Positions 17,324 to 25,710 of a stretch of DNA of 64,000 nucleotides are shown one piece after another. The DNA lies in the NCBI GenBank assembly GCA_963799085.1, contig CAWCWA010000005.1:1-64000 (forward strand), read 5' to 3'. The notes under the pieces were generated by a model. That model was not told where the DNA came from and ran no database searches. It worked only from the letters and a program-made list of their open reading frames with translations. This stretch comes from AP-15 sp963799085 (lineage in GTDB: Bacteria > Pseudomonadota > Alphaproteobacteria > ATCC43930 > CGMCC-115725). How positions within the stretch are numbered: the stretch's first letter is position 1; each line of letters begins with the position of its first letter. Position numbers and translations under genes: made by a program.

Positions 17324-17801
17324 ATGGAAGGCGCCCACGCTGTCGCCGTCGTCGCGGTGATTCTCGCACATATTCTCGGCGGTCGTTTGGGTCGGCGGCA
17401 TGTTCTTTGCGCTATTGGCGCTGCGGCCGGCGACCGGCGCGCTCGAACCCGGGCCGCGCCTCGAATTATGGGAGCGCGTGCTCGCCCGGTTCTTTACCTG
17501 GGTGATCGCCGCGATCGTGCTGCTGCTGGTCACCGGCTATACGATGATCTTTGCGATGTTTGGCGGTTTTGCCGGAGCCGGGCTCTACATTCACCTGATG
17601 ATGGCGATTGGCATCCTGATGATGCTGCTTTTTTTCCACCTGTACTTCGCACCGTGGCGGCGCTTTCGCACCGCGGTCGCACGCCGGGACTGGGCCGAGG
17701 GGGCGCGGCAGCTCGGACAGATCCGCGCGATCGTGACGGTCAATCTCGCGCTCGGCGCCGTCACCGTGGCGATCGGCAGCAGCGGACGCTATTGGGGGTG
17801 A
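17324..17801 (+). CDS. CopD-like small integral membrane protein (frameshifted)
   Basis: About 158 residues once one break near 17372 is bridged. The start at 17324 gives MEGAHAVAVVAVILAH, and the following frame reads FSAVVWVGGMFFALLALRPATG. The HIxSAVVWVGGM segment and a later FFTWVIAAIVLLLVTGY are typical of the CopD/YcnJ membrane family, with four hydrophobic helices in total. A further segment is MMAIGILMMLLFFHLYF. It may handle copper or heme; no metal-binding Met/His clusters are obvious. One extra base accounts for the shift, since the second frame has an in-frame TGA at 17358 upstream. It follows the GST gene closely. Confidence 0.65.
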
Positions 17802-17805
17802 ACGC

Positions 17806-19023
17806 CTACCACGCCGTGCGGCGCGGCAGATGCGCCAGGTTGATGCGCCGCAAACCGGCTTCCATCGCAACCTTGCCGTCGGGCGAGGTCCAGGTCAGGC
17901 CCAACCCACCGTCGGCGCGCGGCCGCAGGCGCAGGCCGCTCTTGCCCTTCTCGGCAAAGACGAATTCGTCGCCGGCGATGCGGCCGATGCGCCGGCTCCA
18001 TTCGGCGGGTTCGCCTTTGTCGATACCCGGACCAAGGGCGTAGACCGCGGTGACCTCGCGCCCTTGCGCCGCTTCGAGCGCGAACAGCACCTCGCGGCCG
18101 TTCGGATAGAAGCCGTACCAGCAGGCGCCGCCGGTCGCATTTCCAACAGGCGTCGATGCCAGGGACGCCGCTGGCGCCGAGGCTCCGATCGCCGGCAGGA
18201 CTGACGGCTTCTCCGGACGACGATGCAGCAGATCGTTGGGCAGATCGAGATCGGCGCTGGGCGCTTCACCCCAGGTCGGCGAGCAGGCCAACTCGCCCTT
18301 CAGACCGTCGGCATCGGCAAAATCGCGGATGCAGCCACCGAAGCGCCGCAGAAAGAGCCCAGTCGAGAACGCCCAATGTCCGGTCAGAAAGGCCGGCTGG
18401 TCGACGACGGAAAAGCCCAGCCCCCGCTTCGCCAGAATTGCTCGCGACCGCTCGCCGCGACCGCCGGGGTCGAAATCGTCGCCGTGGAAGAAGAACAGCA
18501 TGACCCGCGCCTGCCGGACCTTTTCGAGCAAGGGGTAGAGCCGCGACGCATTCAGCCGCCAGGAATCGTAGAACTCGTCGAAACTGCCGAACGCGGCCGG
18601 GGCGGTAGCGACAACCGCGTCGACGTCGCTGGTCGCATCCGCCGCCATCAACGCCAGGAAGGCGCCGAAGGACTGGCCGGCGAGCACGATCCGCCGATAG
18701 CCCTGCCGCTTCAGTTCGGCGACGCGTTCGACCAGGCGCTCGCTGCTCGCCGAGAGCGTGTCGCCGTCGCGTGGCCGGTTGAAGCGCAATATGTCCCACC
18801 CCGAATCGCGTAGCGTCCGCAGGAACGGCGGGGACGGCGATTTCGAATCTTCGACCATGATCGAGCGGCCGTGGTTCCAGACGACGGCGCCGGCGGCCTG
18901 CTGTGCGCCGAGTAGACTTCCGTCAAACGCCGGAGCTAACCCGGCCGCCTTGCTTACGGGCCCGAGAAATACCACCAGCGCGCAAGCAAAGGCCGACACG
19001 CACGCCAGAGCGACCTTCCGCAT
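17806..19023 (-). CDS. secreted alpha/beta hydrolase fold protein
   Basis: 405 residues with a signal peptide (ACVSAFACALVVFLGPVSKAAG). The nucleophile elbow reads AGQSFGAFLAL (Ser), preceded by YRRIVL. The acid is probably in FFFHGDDFDPGG and the His in LTGHWAFST. The last 130 residues form a second domain with WYGFYPNGREVLFAL and GLTWTSPDGKV, which looks like a beta-sheet add-on of unknown function. Periplasmic esterase or dienelactone-hydrolase-like activity is plausible. It is convergent with the CopD-like gene (4-bp gap). Confidence 0.72.
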   Translation of the reverse strand: MRKVALACVSAFACALVVFLGPVSKAAGLAPAFDGSLLGAQQAAGAVVWNHGRSIMVEDSKSPSPPFLRTLRDSGWDILRFNRPRDGDTLSASSERLVERVAELKRQGYRRIVLAGQSFGAFLALMAADATSDVDAVVATAPAAFGSFDEFYDSWRLNASRLYPLLEKVRQARVMLFFFHGDDFDPGGRGERSRAILAKRGLGFSVVDQPAFLTGHWAFSTGLFLRRFGGCIRDFADADGLKGELACSPTWGEAPSADLDLPNDLLHRRPEKPSVLPAIGASAPAASLASTPVGNATGGACWYGFYPNGREVLFALEAAQGREVTAVYALGPGIDKGEPAEWSRRIGRIAGDEFVFAEKGKSGLRLRPRADGGLGLTWTSPDGKVAMEAGLRRINLAHLPRRTAW

Positions 19024-19200
19024 TTCCGCCGATCCCCCAACCCCGCCTTGCCCAAGGCTTTGGGGGAGAGTTTAGCGGGTGGCTTCGCCTTGTGTCACTT
19101 GGTAACGACGCGCAACAGAGGCGCAAGACATCGATTTGGCCGCTGCGGGGCGGCGCGCCTGATGGGTGCGACGAACGGGCGCAGGCCGCCCGCCGCACCG

Positions 19201-19344
19201 CTATTCCGGTCGCAGCGTCATCAGCAGTGCGGCAGCGATCAGCACGCCGAACGCCTCGAAGCCGGCGTTGATCTGGCCAAACGCCATGCTGAGCAAGGTG
19301 GTCGAGGCGGTCGCGGCTCCGATCAGAAAGGGCATGGCGAGCAT
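19201..19344 (-). CDS. possible 47-residue small membrane protein
   Basis: ATG at 19344 to TAG at 19201 encodes two hydrophobic stretches, MPFLIGAATASTTLLSMAFG and FGVLIAAALLMTLRPE. The same frame is open further upstream to about 19437 (reading RPAVLARYLPNRTR before the Met), so it may be the end of a longer broken gene, or begin at a non-ATG codon. No clear Shine-Dalgarno sequence precedes the ATG. It lies divergently before the gene at 19427. Function unknown. Confidence 0.35.
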   Translation of the reverse strand: MLAMPFLIGAATASTTLLSMAFGQINAGFEAFGVLIAAALLMTLRPE

Positions 19345-19426
19345 CCGGGTCCGGTTGGGTAAATACCGTGCTAGAACGGCCGGCCGGTCGCCGTTATTCC
19401 TGAACAGTGCAGCGGGAGAGACGCCG

Positions 19427-19831
19427 ATGGCTGTCCTTTATGTCGCGCGCAGTCCCAAGCTCGGACGGTGGGCGTCCGATGTCGGGCTCGGCAAGAACGT
19501 CTTCAAGGTCGGCGTCGCCGAGACCGACCCGAAAGCGCTCGCCCAAACCGGCTGGGCCGGCGAAACCGATTGGACGATCGTACGCAAGCGCGAGGTCGAA
19601 GGGCTCGGCGAGGAAGACGCGCTCGACCGGCTGGCGCGCAAGGAGAAGATGATCGACCCGAACCTCTACCCCAAGCTCAAGGGTACGGTCGGCGTCTTCC
19701 GCCTGACCCCGGCGCAGGTCGAGAACCACATCATCGTGACCCGCGCGCTCGCCGGTGACAGCGACCGTCGCGAACTGAAGCTGAAGCCCGCCGACTACGC
19801 CGACTATCTGATCCACAACGCCTTACGCTGA
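19427..19831 (+). CDS. conserved-looking protein of unknown function, 134 residues
   Basis: I do not recognise the family with certainty. The start LYVARSPKLGRWASDVGLGKNVFKVGVAE has a LY...FKVGVA layout loosely like the first strands of GIY-YIG-type domains, but the catalytic GIY and YIG triplets are missing. The C-terminal half is charged and helical (LKLKPADYADYLIHNALR). GCGGGAGAG precedes the ATG. Codon use matches neighbouring genes, so it is very likely real. It converges on and overlaps the MoeA-MocA fusion gene by 9 bp. No membrane segment or signal is present. Confidence 0.75.
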   Translation: MAVLYVARSPKLGRWASDVGLGKNVFKVGVAETDPKALAQTGWAGETDWTIVRKREVEGLGEEDALDRLARKEKMIDPNLYPKLKGTVGVFRLTPAQVENHIIVTRALAGDSDRRELKLKPADYADYLIHNALR

Positions 19832-21475
19832 CTGCCGCCGGTTTTGCCGGAGTGCGTCGAGCGCTTCGGGCGTGTCGATGTCGACGAAAATCGCGTCGTC
19901 GTCCATCTCGACCTCGGCGACGAGTTCGGCGTATTCGCCGATCAGATGGCGGGCGCCGACATCGCCGGCGATCTGCGACATCTCGGGAAAGAAGCGTCTT
20001 GCCCACAAGACCGGGTTGCCGCGCTTGCCGCGGCGGGTCGGGACGACGATCGCGCGCCCTTCGAGCGGGTTGAAGGCGGCGATCAACCGGTCGACGTGAC
20101 GCCCGGAAATCAGCGGCATATCGCCGAGGCAGACGACCGCACCATCGAGATCGGGCGGCAGCGCCGCCAAACCGCGCTTCAACGAGGTTGAGAGGCCGTC
20201 GGCGAAGTCGGGGTTGCGCACCCGCTCGACCGGCAATTTCCCGAGAGCCGCGTCGACCTCGTCGGCCTGATTGCCCAATACCGCGACGAGCGGCCTGGCA
20301 TGTGAGGCGAGGAGCCGCTGCGCCGTACGCGCCACCATCGGAACGCCGTCGATCTCGACCAGCATCTTGTTCGGGCCGCCCATGCGGCGCGAACGGCCGG
20401 CGGCGAGCAGCACCGCACCGACGCGCGGGCCAGGTGGCGTCTTGTGGGGCGCGGCTTTCGGGTCCGGTGTCGCCGCGGCGCGCGGCAGCGGCCGAGACGG
20501 GATCTCGGCGAGGAGCCCGCCCGCCCCCATCCGCATGATCTCGGCGGCGCCGACGGGCAGGCCCACGACCAGCCGCTCAAGCACCCAGTCGAAGCCGTTG
20601 ACCTTGGGCGAGCGGGCGCAACCCGGAAGCCCCAGCACCGGCCGGTCTTCGACATGGCCCAGGAGCAGCAGGTTGCCCGGATCGACCGGCATGCCGAAAT
20701 GGTCAATCCGCCCGCCCGCGGCGACGATCGCGGCCGGGATCACGTCGCGCCGGTCGAGGATCGCCGAGGCGCCGTGGATCAGCACGAGTTCGGCACCGCG
20801 GTCGATCATCGCGCGGATCAGCGGGGCGAGTTCGTCGCTCGCATGTGCCGAGCGCTCCTCGGCGATCAGCCGGCAGCCGAGTGCCCGCAGCCGCGCCTCG
20901 GTCACCTCGCGGGTCTTGTCGAGAATGCTTTCCTTGAGGCCGGGCAGTCGGGTCTGCACCAATCCGGCAGCGAGCGGCCGGAACCGCCCCACCTGTAGCA
21001 GCGGGCCGTCCGCGACGGCGAGCTCGACGCAACGCGCGACAGCGGCTTCGGCGGCGGCGAACGGGATGATCTTGACCGTCGCCACCATCTGGCCCGGCTC
21101 GACGACCGCAAAGGGCGGCAGCGTGCCGAGTGTCACCGCCTCGTCGACGAGGTTGAGCCGGTCGACGCGCTCGCGGTCGAGAACGAGGAGCCCCTTCGCT
21201 TTGGCAAAGAGGTTGGCGCGGCCGGTGAACGGGGTGGCCGTTTCAATGTCGGGCCCGGCGACCGCCGCCGCCACGCGCCCGGCGGCCTCGTCCTCGCCGA
21301 CATCGCCCGCTTCCAGCCGGGCGACGACGATGTGCGACAGGCCGGCGGACAAAATCAGATCGAGATCGGCCCGCGACAGCACGCGCGCCTTCTTGAGCGC
21401 CGCCGTACCAAGTCTCAGGCTGTGCGCGAGGATCGCCCCTTCCGCCTCGGCGACCCGCACCTCGCCGAATTTCAT
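19823..21475 (-). CDS. molybdopterin-binding domain / MocA-like cytidylyltransferase fusion
   Basis: 550 residues with two parts. Residues about 1-340 are MoeA/MogA-like molybdopterin-binding: EAEGAILAHSLRLG at the start, ELVLIHGASAILDRRDVIPAAI, then GMPVDPGNLLLLG and PVLGLPGCARSPKVNGFDW. Residues about 355-545 are a MobA/MocA-type nucleotidyltransferase: VLLAAGRSRRMGGPNKML binds the nucleotide, VCLGDMPLI holds the metal Asp, and GKRGNPVLW follows. MocA joins CTP to molybdopterin, giving the cytosine dinucleotide cofactor used by CO-dehydrogenase-type hydroxylases. Its ATG overlaps the stop of the XdhC-type gene (ATGA), so it is the last gene of the coxDE-xdhC operon and probably matures the CoxL-like enzyme at 26.6-29 kb. 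Confidence 0.88.
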   Translation of the reverse strand: MKFGEVRVAEAEGAILAHSLRLGTAALKKARVLSRADLDLILSAGLSHIVVARLEAGDVGEDEAAGRVAAAVAGPDIETATPFTGRANLFAKAKGLLVLDRERVDRLNLVDEAVTLGTLPPFAVVEPGQMVATVKIIPFAAAEAAVARCVELAVADGPLLQVGRFRPLAAGLVQTRLPGLKESILDKTREVTEARLRALGCRLIAEERSAHASDELAPLIRAMIDRGAELVLIHGASAILDRRDVIPAAIVAAGGRIDHFGMPVDPGNLLLLGHVEDRPVLGLPGCARSPKVNGFDWVLERLVVGLPVGAAEIMRMGAGGLLAEIPSRPLPRAAATPDPKAAPHKTPPGPRVGAVLLAAGRSRRMGGPNKMLVEIDGVPMVARTAQRLLASHARPLVAVLGNQADEVDAALGKLPVERVRNPDFADGLSTSLKRGLAALPPDLDGAVVCLGDMPLISGRHVDRLIAAFNPLEGRAIVVPTRRGKRGNPVLWARRFFPEMSQIAGDVGARHLIGEYAELVAEVEMDDDAIFVDIDTPEALDALRQNRRQSA

Positions 21476-22178
21476 TTCGCTTCCGCGGCCCCGCCCTTGC
21501 GCGCGACCTGCGTCATCTCGGCGAGGATCGAGATCGCAACCTCCGCCGGCGAGATCGCGCCGATCGGCAGGCCGACCGGTGCGTGGATGCGCGACAGATC
21601 GGCGTCTGTGAAGCCCATTTCCTTCAACCGTGCGCAGCGCGCGGCATGGGTGCGGCGCGAGCCGAGCGCGCCGATATAAAGGCAATCGGTGCGCAATGCG
21701 GCGGCCAATGCCGGGTCATCGAGTTTGGGATCATGGGTCAGGGTCACGACCGCCGAGCCGCGATCGGGCTTCAGCCGTTCAAGCGCCTCGTCCGGCCATT
21801 CCGAAGTCATCTCGATGCCGGGAAACCGCGCTTCGGTGGCGAAGGATTCGCGCGGGTCGATCACCGTCACCGTGTAGTCGGTCATGACCAGCATCCGCGC
21901 CAGGGGCTGCGCGATATGCACCGCGCCGACGATAAAGCAGCGGCGCGGCGGGCTCATGACCTCGACAAAGACACGGCCGGCGGAAGTCTCGACGGTCCGG
22001 TTGCGGTTGCTGCGCCAGGCCTCGCGCACCGCATCCAGTTCCGCCTCGTCGAGTGTCAGATCGCCCTCGACGCTGTCGCCGTCGAGGAGCAGCTGCCGGC
22101 CAGTAGCGAGATCGGTCGCGAGGGCTACCGAACGGTGATCGCGCCCCGCCGCCACGACCGCGTCGAGAACCCGGCCCT

Positions 22179-22182
<4 letters not shown>
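21472..22182 (-). CDS. XdhC family protein, C-terminal Rossmann half
   Basis: 236 residues. The second half is the XdhC/CoxI Rossmann domain: CFIVGAVHIAQPLARML binds a nucleotide or the cofactor, VTVIDPRESFA follows, and IGALGSRRTHAARCARL and IHAPVGLPIGA are the conserved family blocks. XdhC-like proteins bind the molybdenum cofactor, protect it and help sulphurate it before insertion into the hydroxylase. Overlaps both neighbours by ATGA junctions, so translation is coupled. The N-terminal XdhC module is a separate gene immediately upstream. Confidence 0.88.
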
Positions 22183-22495
<313 letters not shown>

Positions 22496-22499
<4 letters not shown>

Positions 22500-23794
22500 G
22501 CCGCCCTCTCCATGCTCTCCCGCCAGGACGATGCCGCCGCCCCGCGACGCGGCGCCGGTGCGCTCAACGCCTCGATCAAGGCTTCGAGGCTTTCGAGATT
22601 GTGCACCGGCCGGAACTCGTCGGCATAGGGCATCATCGCCTTCATGCCGAGAGATTTCGGTTCGAACCCTTCATAGCGCAACAGCGGATTGAGCCAGACG
22701 AGGCGGCGGCAGGAGCGGCGGAGCCGGTCCATCTCGCGGGCCAGTCCGACCCCGGCGTCGCGGTCGAGCCCGTCGGTGATCAGCAGCACGATCGCACCCT
22801 GGCCGAGCAGACGGCGCGACCACAGCCGGTTGAATTCGGCGATCGCGTGGCCGATGCGGGTGCCGCCCGACCAGTCGGCGACGACCTCGCCGACCCGCTC
22901 CAGCGCCAGATCGACATCGCGATGGCGCAAATAGCGGGTGATGTTGGTCAGCCTCGTGCCGAAGACAAAGCTGTAAACGCGGTCGCGGTCGTTGGTGACG
23001 GTGTGCATGAAATGCAGAAAGATGCGGCTGTAGCGGCTCATCGAGCCCGAAATGTCGCACAGCACGACAAGCGGCGGCGGGCGGCGGCGGCGGCTCTTGC
23101 GCTTCAACTCGATCAGCCCGCCGGCGCGCAAGGCGGCGCGCATGGTCGCGCGCATGTCGGCGCGGGCGCCGTGCCGGTCGGGCGCGAAGCGTCTCGTCGC
23201 GACATCCTGCACCGGCAGGCGCAGCCGGGCGATCGCCGCCTTGGCGCGGGCGAGTTCCTCCAGGGACATCTTCTCGAAATCCATGCTGCGCAATTGCTCG
23301 CGGTCGGAGAAGGTCATGACCGCGTCGATTTCGGTCTCGACTTCTTCCGGCTCGGGGCCTGTCTCCGGCTGGTTCGGATGAAGCGCCTCGGCCAGCCGCC
23401 GCGCCATCTCCGCGCCCTGATCCGGCTCGCCCTCGACCCGCATTTCCGGCAGCACCAGCGCCATCATCTTCTTCAGGAGTTCGGGGTTGCGCCAGAAGAC
23501 GTGAAATGCCTGGTCGAAGATCAGCCGCTGGTCCGGCCGGTTGACGAACACTGCATGTAATGTCCAGTAGAAGTCGCGACGGTCGGTGATGCCGATCGTC
23601 GTCACCGCCTGCACCGCATCGATGACCTTGCCCGGCCCGACCGGCAGCCCCGCCGCGCGCAGGGTGCGCGCGAAATGCATCAGGTTGGCGAGCAGCCGCC
23701 CCTGCCCAGCATCGCGCGCTCTCCGCCCGCCTGCGGGGGGAGAGGGAAGGGACCCATCGCTGCCGGCGATGGGGAGCTCGGGCTCGCCCTTCAC
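22496..23794 (-). CDS. coxE: CoxE-like VWA domain protein
   Basis: 432 residues. The C-terminal half is a von Willebrand factor A domain with the MIDAS motif CDISGSMSRYS (DxSxS), a Thr in DWSGGTRIG, and ITDGLDRDAG. The middle is acidic and helical. In Oligotropha-type cox clusters CoxE works with the AAA ATPase CoxD to build the copper-sulphur-molybdenum site. Residues about 10-30 (LPSPPAGGRRARDAG) are encoded by a GC-rich palindromic element inserted in frame, and the family-like sequence begins only at LLANLMHFARTLR. The ATG at 23794 overlaps the coxD stop, which supports it as the start despite this insertion. Confidence 0.88.
23717..23746. repeat. GC-rich palindromic element inside coxE
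   Basis: CTCTCCGCCCGCC, a TGC turn and GGGGGGAGAG form an imperfect hairpin within the 5' coding part of coxE. A related perfect hairpin lies at 24746-24766. Such CCCTCTCCC...GGGAGAGGG palindromes are dispersed repeats in many high-GC proteobacteria; here one is translated as SPPAGGRRA. Confidence 0.55.
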
Positions 23795-24720
23795 GCGCCC
23801 GCGCCCGCCGCTTCGGCCTTGATCTGCTCCAACAGGCGCGCGGCTTCGCTGCCCTGGATGCGGGCGATGTCGTCCTGGTATTTGAGGAGCACGCCCAGCG
23901 TGTCGTTGATGGCACTCGGCGCCAGTTCCAGCACGTCGAGCTGCATCAGCGCCTCGGTCCAGTCGATGGTCTCGGCGATGCCGGGCAATTTGAACAGATC
24001 CATCGTGCGCAATTTCTGGACGAAACCGACGACCTGCCGTGACAAATGCTCGCCGGCGCGCGGCGCCTTCCTCTTCAGGATCTCAAGCTCGCGTTCGGCC
24101 GAAGGGTAATCCACCCAGTAATAGAAACAGCGCCGCTTCAGCGCGTCGTGGATCTCGCGGGTGCGGTTCGAGGTGATGATGACGATCGGCGGGTGCTCGG
24201 CGTGGATGGTGCCGATCTCGGGGATCGTCACCTGGAAGTCCGACAGCAATTCCAACAGATAGGCCTCGAACGGCTCGTCGGTGCGGTCGAGTTCGTCAAT
24301 CAGCAGAACCGGCGGGCCGCCGAGGTCCGGCTCCAGCGCCTGCAACAGCGGCCGCTTGATCAGGAAACGCTCGGAAAAGATAGCACTCTCGATTTCGCCC
24401 CGGTCCTCCTCGGCGGCCTCGGCGAGCCGGATCTCGATCATCTGGCGCGCGTAATCCCATTCGTACACCGCCGAGGCGACATCGAGACCCTCATAGCATT
24501 GCAGCCGGATCAGGCGGCGGTGCAATGCCCCCGCCAACACCTTGGCGATCTCGGTCTTGCCGACCCCGGCCTCGCCTTCGAGGAACAGCGGGCGCTTCAA
24601 ATGCAGCGCCAGATGCACCGCCGTCGCCAGGCTGCGGTCGGCGACGTAATCGCCGCTGCCGAGAAGGGCCAGCGTGTCATCGACCGAGGCAGGCAATCCG
24701 GCGGTTGTAAGAGCGTCCAT
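23791..24720 (-). CDS. coxD: CoxD-like MoxR-family AAA+ ATPase
   Basis: 309 residues. Walker A reads GEAGVGKTE, Walker B LLIDELDR, and sensor 1 IITSNRTREIHDAL. The YEGLDVASAVYEWDYARQ block is specific to the CoxD branch of MoxR ATPases. CoxD is a chaperone that, with CoxE, activates the molybdenum-copper or molybdenum centre of CO-dehydrogenase-like enzymes. The ATG at 24720 is preferred to the GTG two codons earlier; neither has a strong Shine-Dalgarno. It leads a tightly overlapping set coxD-coxE-xdhC(N)-xdhC(C)-MoeA/MocA. Confidence 0.92.
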   Translation of the reverse strand: MDALTTAGLPASVDDTLALLGSGDYVADRSLATAVHLALHLKRPLFLEGEAGVGKTEIAKVLAGALHRRLIRLQCYEGLDVASAVYEWDYARQMIEIRLAEAAEEDRGEIESAIFSERFLIKRPLLQALEPDLGGPPVLLIDELDRTDEPFEAYLLELLSDFQVTIPEIGTIHAEHPPIVIITSNRTREIHDALKRRCFYYWVDYPSAERELEILKRKAPRAGEHLSRQVVGFVQKLRTMDLFKLPGIAETIDWTEALMQLDVLELAPSAINDTLGVLLKYQDDIARIQGSEAARLLEQIKAEAAGAGA

Positions 24721-24745
24721 GAACACGATCCGATCGCAACAAAAT

Positions 24746-24766
24746 CCCTCTCCCGTCGGGAGAGGG
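24746..24766. repeat. perfect palindrome between coxD and the lipoprotein gene
   Basis: CCCTCTCCC and GGGAGAGGG form a perfect 9-bp stem with a GTC loop. It lies 26 bp upstream of coxD and shares its core with the element inside coxE. It may be a dispersed repeat or an mRNA-end hairpin of the lipoprotein gene upstream; no T-run follows. Confidence 0.6.
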
Positions 24767-24902
24767 CGGGCAGCGCGGCGAACCCGGCGATGCCGCCGGC
24801 TCGGCTCTCTACATTTAATGCACCGGCCGCCACGACACCACCCCGGCGGGCTCGGGCGGCGGTCCCCCGAAGACGACTATCAACTCAGTCCGATCACGAG
24901 GA

Positions 24903-25031
24903 TCAGTGGTTTTTGTTGATGCCGTCGGGAGCATCGGGGCAATGCCCCGCGGGGCGGCAAAGGACGTCCTTCAAGTTGGTACAGGTCGAAAGCGCCAGCA
25001 GTATCAGAAAATATAAAGTTGCACGTTTCAT
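24903..25031 (-). CDS. small lipoprotein, 42 residues
   Basis: ATG at 25031 to TGA at 24903. The peptide starts MKRATLYFLILLALSTC: two basic residues, a hydrophobic core and a lipobox-like LSTC, so Cys17 would be lipidated. The mature part is only about 26 residues and holds two more Cys (VLCRPAGHC). Too short for ordinary gene finders, but signal layout and codon use are convincing. It lies in the gap between the cupin gene and coxD, on the same strand. Function is unknown. A TAT- or Sec-independent role in anchoring or assembly of the Mo enzyme is only a guess from position. Confidence 0.6.
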   Translation of the reverse strand: MKRATLYFLILLALSTCTNLKDVLCRPAGHCPDAPDGINKNH

Positions 25032-25109
25032 ATCCCGATGTTCGCACGCTTCAACAGCGCCGCCGTGCCGACTATTCGATCAGGTTGTCAGAAGACAGGC
25101 GGGCGCTTG

Positions 25110-25589
25110 TCAAGCATGGCGATGGATCGGATCGACCCAGCGGACTTCTTCGGGGCGCTCCACGGGTTCGATGTCGAGATTGACGACGACCGCCTCGTTG
25201 TCGCTGCGCACCAGCACGCATTCGAGCGTCTCGTCGGTCGAAGCATTGATTTCCTGGTGCGGCACATAAGGCGGCACAAAGATGAAATCGCCCGGCCCCG
25301 CTTCGGCGACATATTCGAGATGCTCGCCCCAGCGCATCCGCGCCCGGCCCTTCAGCACATAGATGACACTTTCGAGGGCGCCGTGATGATGCGCTCCGGT
25401 CTTGGCGTTGGCGTGGATCTTGACCGTGCCGGCCCAGATCTTCTGCGCTCCGACCCGGGCGAAGTTGATCGCCGCCGCGCGGTCCATCCCGGGCGTCTGC
25501 GCCGTGTTCGAGTCGAGTTGGTCACCCGGAATGACCTTGACCCCGTGGGTTTTCCAATCGACCGGACCGTGTTGGTGCGCGCTCGCCAT
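25110..25589 (-). CDS. cupin domain-containing protein
   Basis: 159 residues, a single cupin barrel. Motif 1 reads TGAHHHGALESVIYVLKGRARM (two adjacent His plus Glu as metal ligands), and motif 2 reads GPGDFIFVPPYVPHQE with the last His. The N-terminal part includes ARVGAQKIWAGTVKI. It probably binds Fe, Mn or Zn and could act as an oxygenase, isomerase or sensor of a small ligand. Of two close ATGs, 25589 has the better spacing from GAGG. It is upstream of the lipoprotein and coxD on the same strand. Confidence 0.85.
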   Translation of the reverse strand: MASAHQHGPVDWKTHGVKVIPGDQLDSNTAQTPGMDRAAAINFARVGAQKIWAGTVKIHANAKTGAHHHGALESVIYVLKGRARMRWGEHLEYVAEAGPGDFIFVPPYVPHQEINASTDETLECVLVRSDNEAVVVNLDIEPVERPEEVRWVDPIHRHA

Positions 25590-25710
25590 CGTCATCGCCT
25601 CTATGCGCCCGTGACCGCTCGTTGATATGCTGTTGCGCACGCCTAATTCAACAGTCAACTCAGGATTTTTGAATTAAACAACATCATAATTCCGTATAAG
25701 GGCTCCGCCG

